Of a DNA stretch of 64,000 nucleotides, positions 51,988-64,000 are shown one piece after another; within the stretch, counting starts at the first letter, position 1, and each line of letters opens with the position of its first letter. Position numbers and translations under genes: made by a program. The notes under the pieces were generated by a model. It was not told the origin of the DNA. It saw nothing but the letters and a program-made list of their open reading frames with translations, and ran no database searches. Source of the DNA: Phoebastria nigripes (Eukaryota; Chordata; Aves; Procellariiformes; Diomedeidae); contig JAYKAV010003485.1 in NCBI GenBank assembly GCA_035582835.1, positions 8,788-72,787 of the forward strand, given 5' to 3'.

Positions 51988-52008
51988 AAAAAAAAAAAAA
52001 AAAAAAAA
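51988..52008. repeat. A21 homopolymer
   Basis: The longest uninterrupted A run in the window. The preceding sequence shows no processed-pseudogene or SINE body that I can recognise. Confidence 0.9.
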
Positions 52009-52702
52009 TCAAGAAGTCCTTGTTTCGTATCTAATTCTGGTGATCTATAACAGTTTCCATCATCAATTTGTATAACTTTCAAACAGCAACTGCCTCTTAT
52101 GCTTGATAAGCATTACAGCAACTGTCTGAAAACAACTTCCCTTTCAAACTCTTTGCCATTATGCCTACTAAAACCAGGCAAAAGTCAGGCTGCTTGTACA
52201 CAGAAAGCATTTGTCAACAAACCAATTGATACAGTCAGCTGATTCTTCATGTACCTGCCTGTGTATGCTGTCTCTTACTTCAATGGTAATTTCTCTGGGA
52301 CAGGAGTCAGCTTTCTGCCCCAGATTTGGAGACACTACAGTCTTACACTGTTGTTTCTAAATAGTACAGAGAACAATACCATAATAATAGCAATAATTTA
52401 CATTGTTAGCCCAACCTCAGAGACCATAAGTCCTGTTACAAATGAATGTTCCAAGCTAGACAGACAGGAGTATAAATTACAGAACAATAAACTGAGCAGT
52501 ACTGTAAGCTGAGTTCTGTGTAAGTATGAGAAAATAATTACCACTACAAGTCAGATAAAACTATTCAGAAGAAATGCATAAAAATACCAAGGAATTTTTC
52601 AGTCATTACTGCTTATGAAATATATGCCAGGAGTGAGAAGTTGTGATCACAAAAAGAAAGCAGAGAAGAGGCATTATCATGGAGTTCCCCACTCAATGGT
52701 AA

Positions 52703-53230
52703 TATTTACTTGGCAAGGGAGGTAACACAAGAATGAGAAACCAAAAAGAATGTGGGGAGGAAAAACATTATAAAAATATACTATCTATGGTGCTGTGGGA
52801 TCACCTAATACAGGACTCACAAAAGCACTGCTTATTATATAGCTCAGAGGATTTTTCAGCACAGGTGAATGCCTTTAAAACACAAGAGGATGATCATCAT
52901 GTTCTTACCAGAATCTTGGCACCTTTACCTACCACATCCTCCTATATTGTCCTGGCTTTCTGCATCCATGCTGGAGATTCCAGGGAAGAGATGGAAACAA
53001 TGATGTCACATATTCCCATGTACACAGACATACACACCAGGCAATACACTCATGTTAGAACTGCCACTCTCCGAGATGGAGTCCTCCAAGAGATCACCTG
53101 CAGGTCTCCTTTCTGCTCCTTCAGTGGCAGCATGAAGGAGAGAGACATTTGCCTTTTCAAGTTGTATTCTTTGCTCAAATGTTTCTCTTCCCAGGAAAAA
53201 GACATAGGCCTGATCTCAGGTGTTTTGTGA
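52703..53230 (+). other. Longest open reading frame in the window, no recognised product
   Basis: The frame is open for 176 codons, with a first ATG at 52,733 giving 165 residues. The predicted protein has no signal peptide, repeated motif, zinc-finger pattern or domain that I recognise. With about 62% A+T, a stop-free run this long is expected roughly 0.1 times in a window of this size by a simple independent-base estimate, so it is mildly unusual but not compelling. A lncRNA exon, a decayed coding exon or chance are all possible. I would not annotate it as a gene without homology or RNA evidence. Confidence 0.15.
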
Positions 53231-55160
53231 GTTGTGTTCAATACACAGAGAGACAGTGAGGCCATGTTAGACTGGTTTAATCAAATATCAGGGAGATTCT
53301 TTATAAAGTCCAACCCCAACTGAAGAAGGGGGTTTCATATAAATTTTTAAATGAGTCTTGTTAAATATTAAAACATAACATGTGTCAGAATGCTTCAATC
53401 AAAGCAATTAATGCTTTAGATACTGTCAGACTTTCTTTGTTGCTGAATAATGAAATGAAAAATCATGTTTGTTGCATTGATTATGAATGTCAAAAAAAAA
53501 AAGAAATGGTTTGACGGATGCTATTCAGGTTTCATTGAGTGTAAGATTATCAGTCATTTAATAAAAGACTAATTTTAAGCTTTTGTAGGTAGAAAAAATA
53601 TAGTCTTAGTACACATGAATAAAACTTGCATAATAAGCAATCGGCATTTGTCTTGAGGGAGAACTGAATAAAAACTCAAGGAATGCTGCAAAGTAAATAA
53701 ATAGAGATTAGTAAGACTTTTGTTATTACATTTTTGTAACAATATTTGCATTGCACACACATATATTTCATTTTTGTTTTGACCAATTAAATTACCTTGC
53801 AACATGTCTGACAGTACAACCAGGAAATTGAAATCAATTCTCAACATCGAACAATGCCAGGAGAAATAAAACCAAAAAAGGACATTGCCTGATACAGAAA
53901 GATTTAGACTACTGAATGGATAATAAATAAGAGTTCTGGTATGCAACTTTCACAGGTTAAACAAATAGATTTTTCAGAGACTATCAACATTCAGTATTAA
54001 CAGTGGAAATAATAATGGAAATTCTCAATAAACGGAGTTTATACTACCCGCCTTGAGTATTTTTTACCCCGTGAAAGAGATGACATCATGCATGTTACAC
54101 TTCAGCTTCCAGTGCCCACAGTTTTTAATTCTTTTTCCAAATTAAAGTCCATTTTATCATGGAATGCATTTCCCATACCTAAAGGGTCAGGGGGGACACA
54201 CACAGTATTATTTGTTTTCAGCTAAGCCAATAATTTCAGGCACTATACCACCCAGTGCAACAAGATCATACTGCTTTCAATGGGGACTCTCAATCTTCCT
54301 ATCGAAATTGTTCCATTTTGTGTGGAGAAAACATGTATTGAAATTCAAATATAAGGTAAGCACCCTAATCAACTTTATTATTATTTTCAAACTCTAACTC
54401 TCAAAGTCAACCAATATTTCAAAACCCTAGGGGAAAAAAAAAAAAGGAACAGCTTCAACAATGGACTTGATTTTTTCCCGATACCAGTTATACAGACCTA
54501 TCCTGAGAGCTAAAAGAGCAGAACTGCCCTCAGACTGAGAAGGAAATTGGATCCAGGTCTCCTTCATCTTCTGTGAGTACCTTAATGCAATGATTAAAAA
54601 AGCAATACCTCTTCCAGAGTTTTGCAATTCCAGCTTTTATCCGTATTTTCAAGCCAAAGTTATTTTTAAAGACCAGTTTCTATTCAAAGAGAGTACAGCA
54701 ATCAAGACTACAGGTTTGGAAATGTTACTACTTTTTTGGAAATTCACCTGGTTAAATCAGAAACTGGAAATAGATTATACAACACAAAAAACATGTTCAT
54801 TCTGCTAAGACTTATCATGATAATTCATAAATGCCACAGTGAAACTGTGTCCTTCTGCAGCCAATAACATTGAGAAAGTGGATTTTTTTTTTTTTTTTTT
54901 TAAGAGGTATGAATGCTTTGAGGATTCCTGTAAGAAAGCAGCCCAGATATAAAAATAGCTGGTAAAAAAGCACTGGTGTACAGAACAGCAAAAATCCTTC
55001 AAATAATGCAGAGTTGGACATTCCACCAGATTTGGCAGAATCCTGCCCTCACTATTTTATTACGCCATTACATGTAACTTTGTATGGTGTCATGTTATAT
55101 TATTATACCCTTGTAATTACATCCAGTATATGTCATATATTCTCCACTGTAACAAGGGCA
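53231..55160. other. Unannotated AT-rich stretch with homopolymer runs
   Basis: No gene recognised. The minus-strand frame of 123 codons at 53,575-53,946 is Phe/Leu-rich, as expected from AT-rich DNA. A12 lies at 54,434-54,445 and T19 at 54,883-54,901. Confidence 0.5.
54883..54901. repeat. T19 homopolymer
   Basis: A perfect T run in non-repetitive surroundings. No flanking duplication was noticed that would mark a retroposed insertion. Confidence 0.9.
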
Positions 55161-55700
55161 CATCAGGAACTGAAGCCACCAAGCTCTTACCAACCAGGTG
55201 TTGGCGCTTCTGGAATCCCACCAGCAGCCAGCACTGGGGAGGCTACCATTGCCTCCTGAAGACCAGCAGCAGATGGGTAATAATGCACAGCTCCCCTGGC
55301 CAAAACTCTCCTGATGTAGCTGTTGCTTCTCAAGGGATGGGGAGGACCACAACTCTCCAGATATCTTCCAAGTGACATCGACAGCAGCAGCCTCCACCAG
55401 GGTTATATAATGTGACAGGCCATCNCCTCTGCAATGTCTTTTCTCCAGAAATAGCTTGTGCTGAGATGTGCTCTGGAGTTATAGCAGTGGAGTATCCATG
55501 ATGCGCAAATTTTAGCAGCAGCACGCTGGGTCTCCATTAGCATGCAGGTCTGTCAGCCCGAGGCAGGCGGGCAGCCTACTGGCTGCTGTCACGGTGTGGC
55601 CTGTGGGACATCCTTGGGAGAGGGGACGGGCATACTGGAAGCAGATGGTGAATGGGCTCAGGGATTTTGACCTTAAGATTGCTCCTGAGCACAGTCCAGC
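55160..55700. other. Moderately GC-rich block, unassigned
   Basis: A block about 540 bp long, richer in G+C than its flanks, with five or six overlapping open frames of 60-100 codons on both strands. That pattern follows from the low density of AT-rich stop codons. It contains AGCAGC-rich words and one N (55,425). I do not recognise a transposable element or exon. A decayed, older repeat is plausible. Confidence 0.4.
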
Positions 55701-55949
55701 AACAGGGTAGCTATTCGGCCAATAATACACATTAAAGTTGGATGTACTTACTTTACATTCATCCTTACCTAAGAAAGAAGCACTTTATATCAAATGAGGC
55801 TTTTAAATCTCTCTTTAAAAAACACAAGTATTACTCCAAATCTATGTTAAAAATGTTAAAAATACTACAAAACAGTAGCAGTAAGCATATACCATTTTTA
55901 AAGGAGGCTGAGTAGACCAAACAGTTAATTTTTTAAGAGTCTTACAAAG

Positions 55950-55990
55950 ACTCTACTAAAACTCTACTAAAACCTAAAAGCTCTACTAAT
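55950..55990. repeat. 11-bp minisatellite (ACTCTACTAAA)n
   Basis: Two perfect units (55,950-55,960 and 55,961-55,971) are followed by a degenerate third (CTCTACTAAT at 55,981-55,990). Just upstream, AGAGTCT and AGACTCT around a 5-bp loop (about 55,936-55,954) could form a small hairpin. Confidence 0.85.
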
Positions 55991-58900
55991 ATAATCCACA
56001 CACTTTTTGAATATTCATCTTTTCCCAGTGGTATTTTGCACTTATCATATTACAGAATGTTTTAGCACAAAAGATAGATAGGGGTTAGATACACATAAAG
56101 CATCAAATAATAACCCTCATTATTTTCACTTGGTAACATTAATTTCAGGTCCACTAAATTCCATGTGGAAAGCAAAATCTCATAGATTGCATAAATTGTT
56201 GATCCATGTTACTTTAGACACTTTTTACTGTTATTACTCTCTAATGTGAAACTTCTCAGGAGTAGAGAAAACTGATAGATGTAATGAAAAGAATATTTAG
56301 TCAATCACATCATATTATTCAATTGCATGAAAATTCAGCACGCACAGATTAGTCTTTTCAGGTGTTTTAAAATCCAGACTCATTTCAAGACAAACTAAGT
56401 GTGCAAGCTGTACTCTGTACACCAGGCTTCTTCACTGGGGTGGGGAGACAGGGAAAAGAGGGCAGAAAAAGCAATTGATATTCCAGACCTGAGAAGTATA
56501 TAAAAGCCCAGGAAGGAAGCCATTATATACTGAAATGCCAAGTAATATTTGCGGTTAGAAGTTCATCACTTCTAACTGCTAAATCTGGATTTCTATGAAG
56601 GCCTAAATAGAATTTAGATGCAGAAATTTACAGATGGAAACATAATAGTATTTCTGAAAGCAGGGACATCTGAATTTCACTGAATGATGCTAATTTTGAA
56701 AATTTCCGCTCCAGATCCTTCTGTGCTTTTAAATCTACAGCTATTACCCAGAGAGGACAAGCACTAGTGGAAGATAATAAAACACCAGGGAAAAAAAGGC
56801 AGAACTGAAAACAGAGAAGTACAATAGCAGTGCCATTAAACTTGGTGACTAAACCCTGTTCAGAGCATCACAGCCAGCACTTGCATTCATAAAGCTCCTT
56901 CTGCTGTTGTAAAAAATTGTATCTTAGAGACACAGGGCTTGGTGTTATTTACAAATACCACATATTAGTAGCTGATATACTGCAGTCAGTTCTTATTGCA
57001 AATAACATAAAACTAAAAGACCCTAGATACGATTTTATGCTATTAGCGAATACTGAGTCTTGGGGTGCTCTCACCATGCTTTGTGAGCATGTGTATTTTC
57101 ACATATGGTTGAAACATTATTTGCAGCATAAATTGTTCTTTTCCATTATCAAGGATTTTGTCCTCCCAAACTGCTTCTGGCCAGTACAAGAATAAATTTT
57201 GTGGTCTGGGAGAACTAACATAGCAGTTGGTTCAGATCCACAATGAGAACAGCTTGCTTTCCCTGTCCTGTGCAGCAACACGGCTCAAAAACCAGGGGGA
57301 CTACCAGCAGCCTGAGACATCCTTATATTGCTATTCTTTTGAATAATTATGAACTTGCTAACCCAGTTTTATGTGTTAATGCTTTACCTCCCTTTTGAAC
57401 TCTTTTGTGTCCCCCGCTTCCCTGTCTTCTCTTCTACATTAGTCATAGGTGATTACAGGACACAGGTTACAGAGGTTTGGAGATGGTATTAGGCTGTGTC
57501 AAGTGGAGATCTGAGAGAATCTCTAGCACACAAAAAGCCTCCTGGGACTCAGCAATGAACCTTTTTACTGGGGAAGCTATATTACAAACCTTCAGAGATA
57601 TAGGAAGATTAATAGTTTAATTATACTATTAGCACGGTACCTTTTTAAAGCCTGCTCATATACATCCAGAGATGGCTTTACACAGAAATAAGGCAGGGAA
57701 GAAAAATAAGGCACAATCATTAAAACCGGAACCCTCAGGTATATCAGCTCACACAAAAAGACCTCTAAAGGACCTTTCTGAGCCCGGGACTCAGTGAAAT
57801 TATTTCATTTGCAGCTGTCTACTCCACCTTAAGTTTAATGAAACAAATTTAATTAAATACCTGAATTAATAACATGTTCCTCAGGATTTCCTTATTACAT
57901 TCACAGTGTCTCTGAAGTGGTCCAGATTATTTCATGAATGTCAAATATGAAATGTACAGAAACATACTCCACTTTAAACACAACAGCCAGTGGGGAAACT
58001 GGCACAAAAAAAGATAGCTTGAAACAGCATAAGCTGCTACTTCTGATTTTTAGACATTAGATCTCCTAATAAGAGAGAATTAACAAAACCATATATTCTG
58101 GGTAACTAACTGCTCAATATAAATACAGACTACTATTAGGGCATATTTTACAAAATGAATCCATGCACAGATCAGCAGTGATACTTTATGACAAAGAAAA
58201 AATAACAAATACTATAAATACCATATTTATATGACCATAAGTAATTGGGATCAGAAAGCCACACACACACAGAAATAATTGCCAGCCCCAAAGTCACCTA
58301 ATTTTCTACTTAGCAAATATTATACAATTATTCTTCAATATTCAAAAAAAGATAGATTAAATTCTTTGTTAACATTCAAAACTATTCTACAAAATAACTG
58401 TAATACTGTTCATTTGTGATATGGTTTAATGGTGGTTTGACGGTACCTACTTAACATAATGTAGTCATAGAAACATTGAGAATGTTAACTTCAATTTTTG
58501 CGTGTGTGTGTTTTGAAACTGTGGAAGGTTTGCTACTTAGCTACTGACTTTTCCCAAGCAGGTATAAATGGTTTTGCTTCTGATGAACACTTGATTTCAA
58601 AACTGGATTTCTCCTAGAAAAGCACAATTGCACAGGTAATAATCTCATTAATATCTGTATGAGCTGTTTTGTCAGAGAGGTGGCATAAACTCTCAGAAAG
58701 TAATGATATGACGGATTATGCAGGTAAAACAGTAGTTCCATCTTCCCACATATTTACATTAAAGAATTAGTTGTATCTCATAGCAGTTTCACCTACAACA
58801 ATACAGAAAACATTTAATTAAATCACATCTGTATGTGTGCTGTGTTGTAATTACAATATTTCAGCTGGTTGTGCTATTTGTGCTTGTCAGATGTGATCAG

Positions 58901-59800
58901 CAATTGCCTTAAATTTTAAAAATGGTTGAAATCACCAATGGGTGATATATCTCTGGGGTGTGATTCTGATCTCAGGTACAAATGATAATAAACATCGGAA
59001 CTAAAATCACCTGAGCATTGTGCACAGGAGTTTACCCAGAACAAATTCATTGAGATCAGAACTCCATCCAGGCCTGGGGATTGTAGCCAGTTGTTTTAAC
59101 TTTGGGAACAGGAAAACACTGAACAAATTGGCTTCACATTCTGCTTTATCTTTCTTTTTATATACATAAAATACCATAAATTCCAACTGACTTCAAAATT
59201 TTCCAGGTCTACTTCATCCGGAGTACTCATTGGCATTTCCCAGTTGTCAGAGATAATTGCAGGTATAAATATATAACCACAATTCTTTTGGGGTTGATTT
59301 TTTAAATCACCATGTCATCACCTGTGTCACCCAGAGCTGAGCACTTTCCAAGTGAGAACTCAAAGTATTTGCAGATCATGTTGTTTACAAAGGCAAAAAA
59401 ATTGTCCACTGGTATATCACATACCAGCACCAGTAACCAAATAAGCATAGTTTTTAAAATTGTAAACATAATGCTGGCAGCTGGCTGACAGCAGCTACTG
59501 ATAATTTAGCACATACTGTTGCTGTTAGATGTCCAAAGCAAGGAAACAGGTTCCACCAAACATGGTAATACATGAATGTAAAAAACAGTAAAAATCAATA
59601 AGCACTGTGAAATACATAAGTAAGCTGAAGGCGTTGCTACTGCACGTGTGCAGGCTGCTCTCTGCAGCGAGTGAAAGCAGGACACTGAACACTGCTGCAG
59701 GCGCTGCTCAGAGTACACGCTGTCTGCATTAACGAGACGAGTGTGCAAGGCCACTGCAAGTGCCTGCTGAGCAGCACCAGTCATACCATACAGAGCTGAA
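55991..59800. other. Unannotated AT-rich stretch
   Basis: I see no recognised gene or repeat. Open frames are short (up to 92 codons) and without motif. The interval ends in a slightly GC-richer segment (59,640-59,770) next to the cysteine-rich minus-strand frame. Confidence 0.5.
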
Positions 59801-59885
59801 TTTCTTTGCTAAAGAGGAAGTAGAGATTGTGAAATATCAGTTCACCAAGGTAAAAATAGTGTGTGCTGTCAGCCACCTTGACTAC

Positions 59886-60044
59886 CAACACTGTGCAACA
59901 CAGAGATTTTTGGCCGCATGTTTGGCACCACGTTAATCCCTTCTCATTGAGTTCCCAGTCACCGCGCTGAAATGAATGCTCCTTCCTATATGCACAGTCG
60001 ACTAGCGTAATCGTACCGGTTTGGTCACTGCACTTGGCATCACA
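59886..60044 (-). pseudogene. Candidate cysteine-rich exon or exon remnant, microseminoprotein-like spacing
   Basis: The minus-strand frame (open 60,086 to 59,781) contains a cysteine-rich core over 59,895-60,044. Numbered from the ATG at 60,086, the residues are C15, C19, C31, H37, W44, W53, C54, C57 and the adjacent pair C63-C64. C31 to W44 (13 residues), a CxxC and a CC pair are arranged much as in the conserved middle exon of microseminoproteins (MSMB/MSMP family), small secreted disulfide-rich proteins. Against this, the CxCxC third cysteine is missing, the W-to-CxxC spacing is longer (10 versus about 5), no signal-peptide exon or C-terminal exon was found nearby, and the possible acceptor (AG before the C19 codon, near 60,033) and donor (GT at 59,885) are weak. 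Eight CpGs within 150 bp, unusual for this AT-rich window, suggest past or present constraint. It may be a real exon, a decayed paralogue, or chance. Confidence 0.22.
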
Positions 60045-61964
60045 TATGGATATCATGGATATGGGTAAACTGTTCCTAAAACCCATTTCTGACTACAAGA
60101 CTGTTCAGAAAGTTGACAGTGCAAAAGAAGGCATTCCTAGGGATCAAGGGGATTTTGTAGCAATTTCTGAAGTACAGTATACTTAAAAATGTCAGTCTGA
60201 AGATGATAACAGATTCTTAGTGTGATATATTTACTAAGATTTTATAATGGCCAATGAACATCAGCAATGCATCCATCAGCTTGTTTACAGGCATGTAAGT
60301 GAGACAGTGCTAGCAGCTGGCAGATATTGTAACAGTGTGGTGATAATTACACCGTGCCAGACAGCAAAGGTTCAAAAAAAACTGAGGAGAAGCTGACAGG
60401 TACTTGACTGGAGTGGCTGGCCTTCACTACCAACATGCCTTTCCTAGTATCTATACCCAGATTTGCAAAGTCTATTTCATTTTATGCATGAAAGCTGCTC
60501 ACAAGAGTTGGTAGTTGATTTTCCTTCTCATCAGCTCAACCTGATTTTTCAGGGTCTGCTGTTGTTATACATTTACTGTGCACAGTTAATGTGGCACCCC
60601 TGTGCTGCTGCGTAAATTTGAAGACTTCCTTGGCCTGCCCCATGACTCCTACATTTGGGGACATGCAAACAATATTTCTGGGGATGCTATCCAACAGCAG
60701 TGTTATAATCTCTTGCTTTAATTTAAGGGCTAAAGAGTTAGCTCTGACAAAATATCTCCTTTTTTCTCACTTTGTCAGCTTTGTAGCTGACTCCTTCCCC
60801 AAGTGCAGATCTGATCCTTCATGCTATAGCTGCATGACCACAACAAAACAGAACAGTAAATCTCTACACCCTCTACTTGTAGAGGAAGAATGAGGGAAGA
60901 AATTGCTCTGAATTATGTTACTGGCTTGAGTTCAACTGCCAAGAACCAACTGGGAAGGTGTTCATTTTACAGAGAGCAAAGGAAATCAAAGCAGAAAACA
61001 GTATACCATTTGAGAAGTCCGCTAAAACCAAGAAGAAAATAATACTTATTCTCTGCTAATCTGATTTGAAGAGTTGTACATAGGTGTACATGGGCACACC
61101 AGATGAAGAGGAAAGAAATCACATAAAAATTCAGTCACTGAAATTGAAGTCCAAGTAGTAGACAAGGGCAGAAAAGGTTACCTGAAGAGACGCATTAATG
61201 GCCCAGCCACTCTCAGTAACTGTTTGACAACTTTTTTTACATACAGCTTTTTGTAGCACTTTGCAATTTTGTTCGTTCCTTCTTCTTTTAACTCAGTGTT
61301 TAATGAGTAGAAGTATCAGAAAAATTGATTAATACTTCTGAAAATATTGGGGCAATCTGCCACTTTACATCTACAGCAATATTGATCCACAACTGGGGAA
61401 ATTTTCCCAGGTATGCACATAATGGGCATTTCCACACATGGGAATTAGTGTAAACTGGTGAAACTCTACTGAAGCCGTTGAAGCTAAACTGACCCAAGAC
61501 CAGCCAGAAAGTTGGTCTTCTAGCCCTCCTGTGACGCTTGCAACCAGGCCTGGCACAACAGGTATACTGTGTTACCTACACAGGGTATAATCCTGTCTCC
61601 TGATAGCACTGGACGGAAAATGTAGGGTTTACAAAAGGGTTTTCAGCCTATTCTCATGTTCTGAAAGTCAGAAATCACTAATTTCTGGCATATTACACGG
61701 TCACAAAAGCTGGGTATCAGTAGGCTATATTTTCTCTTCCTCTGCATAGTACCTTATGAATTCCAACATAACAGAAAATTATGTTAATCCCCCGCTATTT
61801 AACTTTTTAAACATAAAAAAGTCCTGGTGCTAGTACAGATATACCAATCGTTTATTCCAGTGGCATGTTCGAGATGCCAGACTTCAGTGCATCTGATTTG
61901 CAGGCAGTGATCTAGTTGTTCTTCTCCCTCTACTGATTCTGAGGACATACCCAGACTGCGGGGA

Positions 61965-62038
61965 ATAACTATATAATATAGTTATAACTATAGACTAGAT
62001 ATAGTATATAACTATAGAATAACTATATATAATATATA
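61965..62038. repeat. AT-rich palindrome cluster (TATAGTTAT words)
   Basis: A 21-bp near-perfect palindrome (61,965-61,985, ATAACTATA arm to TATAGTTAT arm) is followed by further ATAACTATAG and TATAGAATAACTATATAT copies through 62,038. The segment is almost pure A/T and could extrude a cruciform or replicate poorly. Confidence 0.85.
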
Positions 62039-62629
62039 CCTTATTTGAGCAAGGATTTTACCTTTTCCAGTAACTAGAGTCTGCAAACGTACAAAGATTT
62101 TTTTTAAACAAACAGCAATCTTTCTTCTGACTAAAATTGAAAGGATACATGTACGCATGTGCATAGCTCTTACTTCAGGCAACACCAGAGCTAGGCTTAT
62201 TATTCATTTCCCATGAAAAATAAAACCATAAATAATGCAATACCAGAGATTTGATTAGAATAGCTTTAAATAATGTGAAGTGACAAGAATATGTATCTCA
62301 TTGCATACATTATCATGACAAGGTAAACAGTGTATCACCTTGGCTAAAACCAAGTGATTGGCTGTTTCATTTCAACCTTGGAGCAGAGGATATTTTCCAG
62401 CTCATTTTTAAAGCTATTGCTTCTGAAAGACAAAAAATGGACATCTCTTCAACAGTGACATATAACATTCAACCAATTATTATCAGCTTTATAGAGGAGC
62501 AATGTCTAAGCTCCCAGGTCATCAGAGGCAACCACGCTTTCTGACTTAAAATATTGCCAAGGACAGCAAACTGTAGGACACCTATCGATAAAGCATTACT
62601 TAAAAATAAAGGCAAGAATAACAATTGTA

Positions 62630-62671
62630 TTTAGTATCTAGAATTTAGTATTATGTTTAGTATCTAGAATT
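62630..62671. repeat. Direct repeat of TTTAGTATCTAGAATT
   Basis: The 16-mer occurs at 62,630-62,645 and again at 62,656-62,671, with a related TTTAGTATTA segment between. Local duplication. Each copy contains the palindrome TCTAGA. Confidence 0.85.
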
Positions 62672-64000
62672 ATTTGCATTTAGAGGCCACGTTTTCTTTG
62701 TATCTTTGTGAATAAATACATACATATACACATATATGACACTTGACACCTGATTTTAAGAGAAAACTCATCTTTTTTCCAGGACAGACATTCTTCATAA
62801 GTCTTGTCATATATTCTTCAATACTTGGCTATGATTTCTTTCTTATCTCAAAGTTATCAGAGGCTGCTAATATTTTCCATCCTAGAAATCTGGTAAAGGA
62901 ACTTCTAGCTTTGCATTTTGCATCTTTTGTACTGCCAGAGCAATTACTGCAGCTTTGTGCTAATCAGCAATGTTCCAGGTGAAAAAGCTGTCATTTCACT
63001 GAAGGCTTCTGGTGACATAACAAAATGCAAGGCAGCCATTTCATCAGAGAACATCTCTACAATTCCATCCACTCAAGCTGTCAATTAAAACATTGTTTTA
63101 CTGCATAACTGACACAAAATTCATAGCAAAAGAGCTGTCTGACTTCAGAGTCATTATATAGAAAAAATTACTGGGTGACACCTTAACAAAAGAAACATTC
63201 TAGTACCTGTATATTATCATCTTCAATATCAAATTGCATAATACTGCCACAAAGGTGCTGACAAGTTCTTGGTCACAATAATAAAAACTGAAGAGCTGCT
63301 GGCTGCTTAGTTTAGATGTGATTCTAGTGCTCGATAAACGTAATCGTGCTTAAATAGAGCTTGAAAGCCCACATTCAACACCTGACTTCCTCACAAGAAA
63401 TAACCAGGCTGGGAAATTATTAGACTAATCCTGCCCTAAATTATACAGACTTCTTGTATGACTTCTCTCTGGATGAGGAATGCCTTGGTAAGTCGAGCAA
63501 TGGCTTTGCCCTTGGTTTAACATTTGGGTTGAATATGCGGTGAGCTGTTCGCAGTTTTTTTAGCTTAAAAATCCTCCCTGGCCACCTCATTGTGAATGCC
63601 AATAATTTTGTGCCATCAGGTTTGTCTTCCCCACACAATTTCAGACAAGCATTGAACAGGAATAAGGATTTAGTCAAGTATATCTCATTTTTACCTGTTT
63701 TCTCTTGTACAAGTACACAGCAAGTATTATTTCCCTCCCCACAAAAAATCAGATATTAAGTAAGTAATTATACATAATATAAAATAAAGCCTACATTTTA
63801 AAACACCATTTAAAATTTATCTTGTGTCCCACATAACTTTAAAAAATTTTGACATAAGAATCTGTACAATTTTCAGCTAAACAGCAAAACAGCAAAAATA
63901 TGGGGTTTTGTTTCTTAAAAAATTATAAAAGTAATCTTAACCTAAAATTAGGGTATTAATATAGGGACACTTTTCATTTTCTTGCCAATTATTGTAATTA

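Larger units (their letters stand above)
48840..52702. other. Unannotated stretch with simple repeats
   Basis: No recognised gene. Two overlapping plus-strand frames at 49,397-49,738 (113 and 90 codons) have no known motif. It also contains a 21-bp tandem duplication (50,033-50,074), a polypyrimidine tract (50,321-50,361) and an A21 run (51,988-52,008). Confidence 0.5.
60087..64000. other. Unannotated AT-rich stretch to the window end
   Basis: No recognised gene. It includes AT-rich palindromic DNA (61,965-62,038), a spaced 16-bp direct repeat (62,630-62,671) and a 78-codon minus-strand frame (63,441-63,677) rich in Lys/Arg without a motif I can name. Confidence 0.5.

Noticed and set aside
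51988..52008. A21 run as the tail of a processed pseudogene or SINE
   Set aside because: No retroposed gene body, target duplication or SINE-like promoter boxes are visible upstream; plain homopolymer expansion is simpler.
63441..63677. 78-codon basic minus-strand frame with a few nearby CpGs
   Set aside because: It looks slightly protein-like but has no family pattern I can name and no convincing splice sites; kept only as a landmark.

Overview
The window looks like gene-poor, AT-rich (roughly 60-65% A+T by eye) nuclear DNA from a bird. The evidence is two 5'-truncated CR1 LINE copies with the octamer tails typical of avian CR1 (ATTCTATG and ATTCTGTG units), five solo long terminal repeats of one avian-type endogenous retrovirus family, and no Alu-, B1- or L1-like repeats. 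The species cannot be fixed from sequence alone. I found no protein-coding gene I would defend with high confidence, and no tRNA, rRNA, CRISPR or operon-like structure. The window is best read as an intergenic region or part of a large intron.

Layout: 1-318 is the 3' end of a CR1 copy. 319-10,921 is unremarkable AT-rich DNA. About 10,922-11,882 is a second, more decayed CR1 copy (reverse transcriptase C-terminus plus 3' UTR). 13,835-37,042 is an LTR-dotted zone with five solo LTRs of 537-566 bp: A (13,835-14,384, minus), B (17,452-17,988, plus), C (30,738-31,280, minus), D (35,389-35,943, plus) and E (36,477-37,042, minus). D and E lie tail to tail around a GC-rich 533-bp insert. 37,043-64,000 holds no recognised transposable element, but has simple repeats, a GC-rich island (48,636-48,765), a moderately GC-rich block (55,160-55,700), one longer-than-expected open frame (52,703-53,230), and a cysteine-rich, CpG-retaining frame (59,895-60,044, minus) whose spacing resembles a microseminoprotein exon.

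What works together: each LTR carries a compact promoter with a CCAAT-like box, a CRE-like octamer and a TATA-like box in fixed order over about 45 bp, followed by an (AAT/AAC)n tract and an ATTAAA-type polyadenylation signal. Comparing the copies shows subfamily structure, a likely recombinant LTR (A), decay of the CRE at its CpG, and expansion of a microsatellite inside copy C. No copy is followed by a primer-binding site, and D has a perfect 5-bp target duplication, so these are solo LTRs. The best leads for follow-up are the cysteine-rich frame near 60 kb, the mosaic LTR A, and the inverted D/E pair with its GC-rich core.
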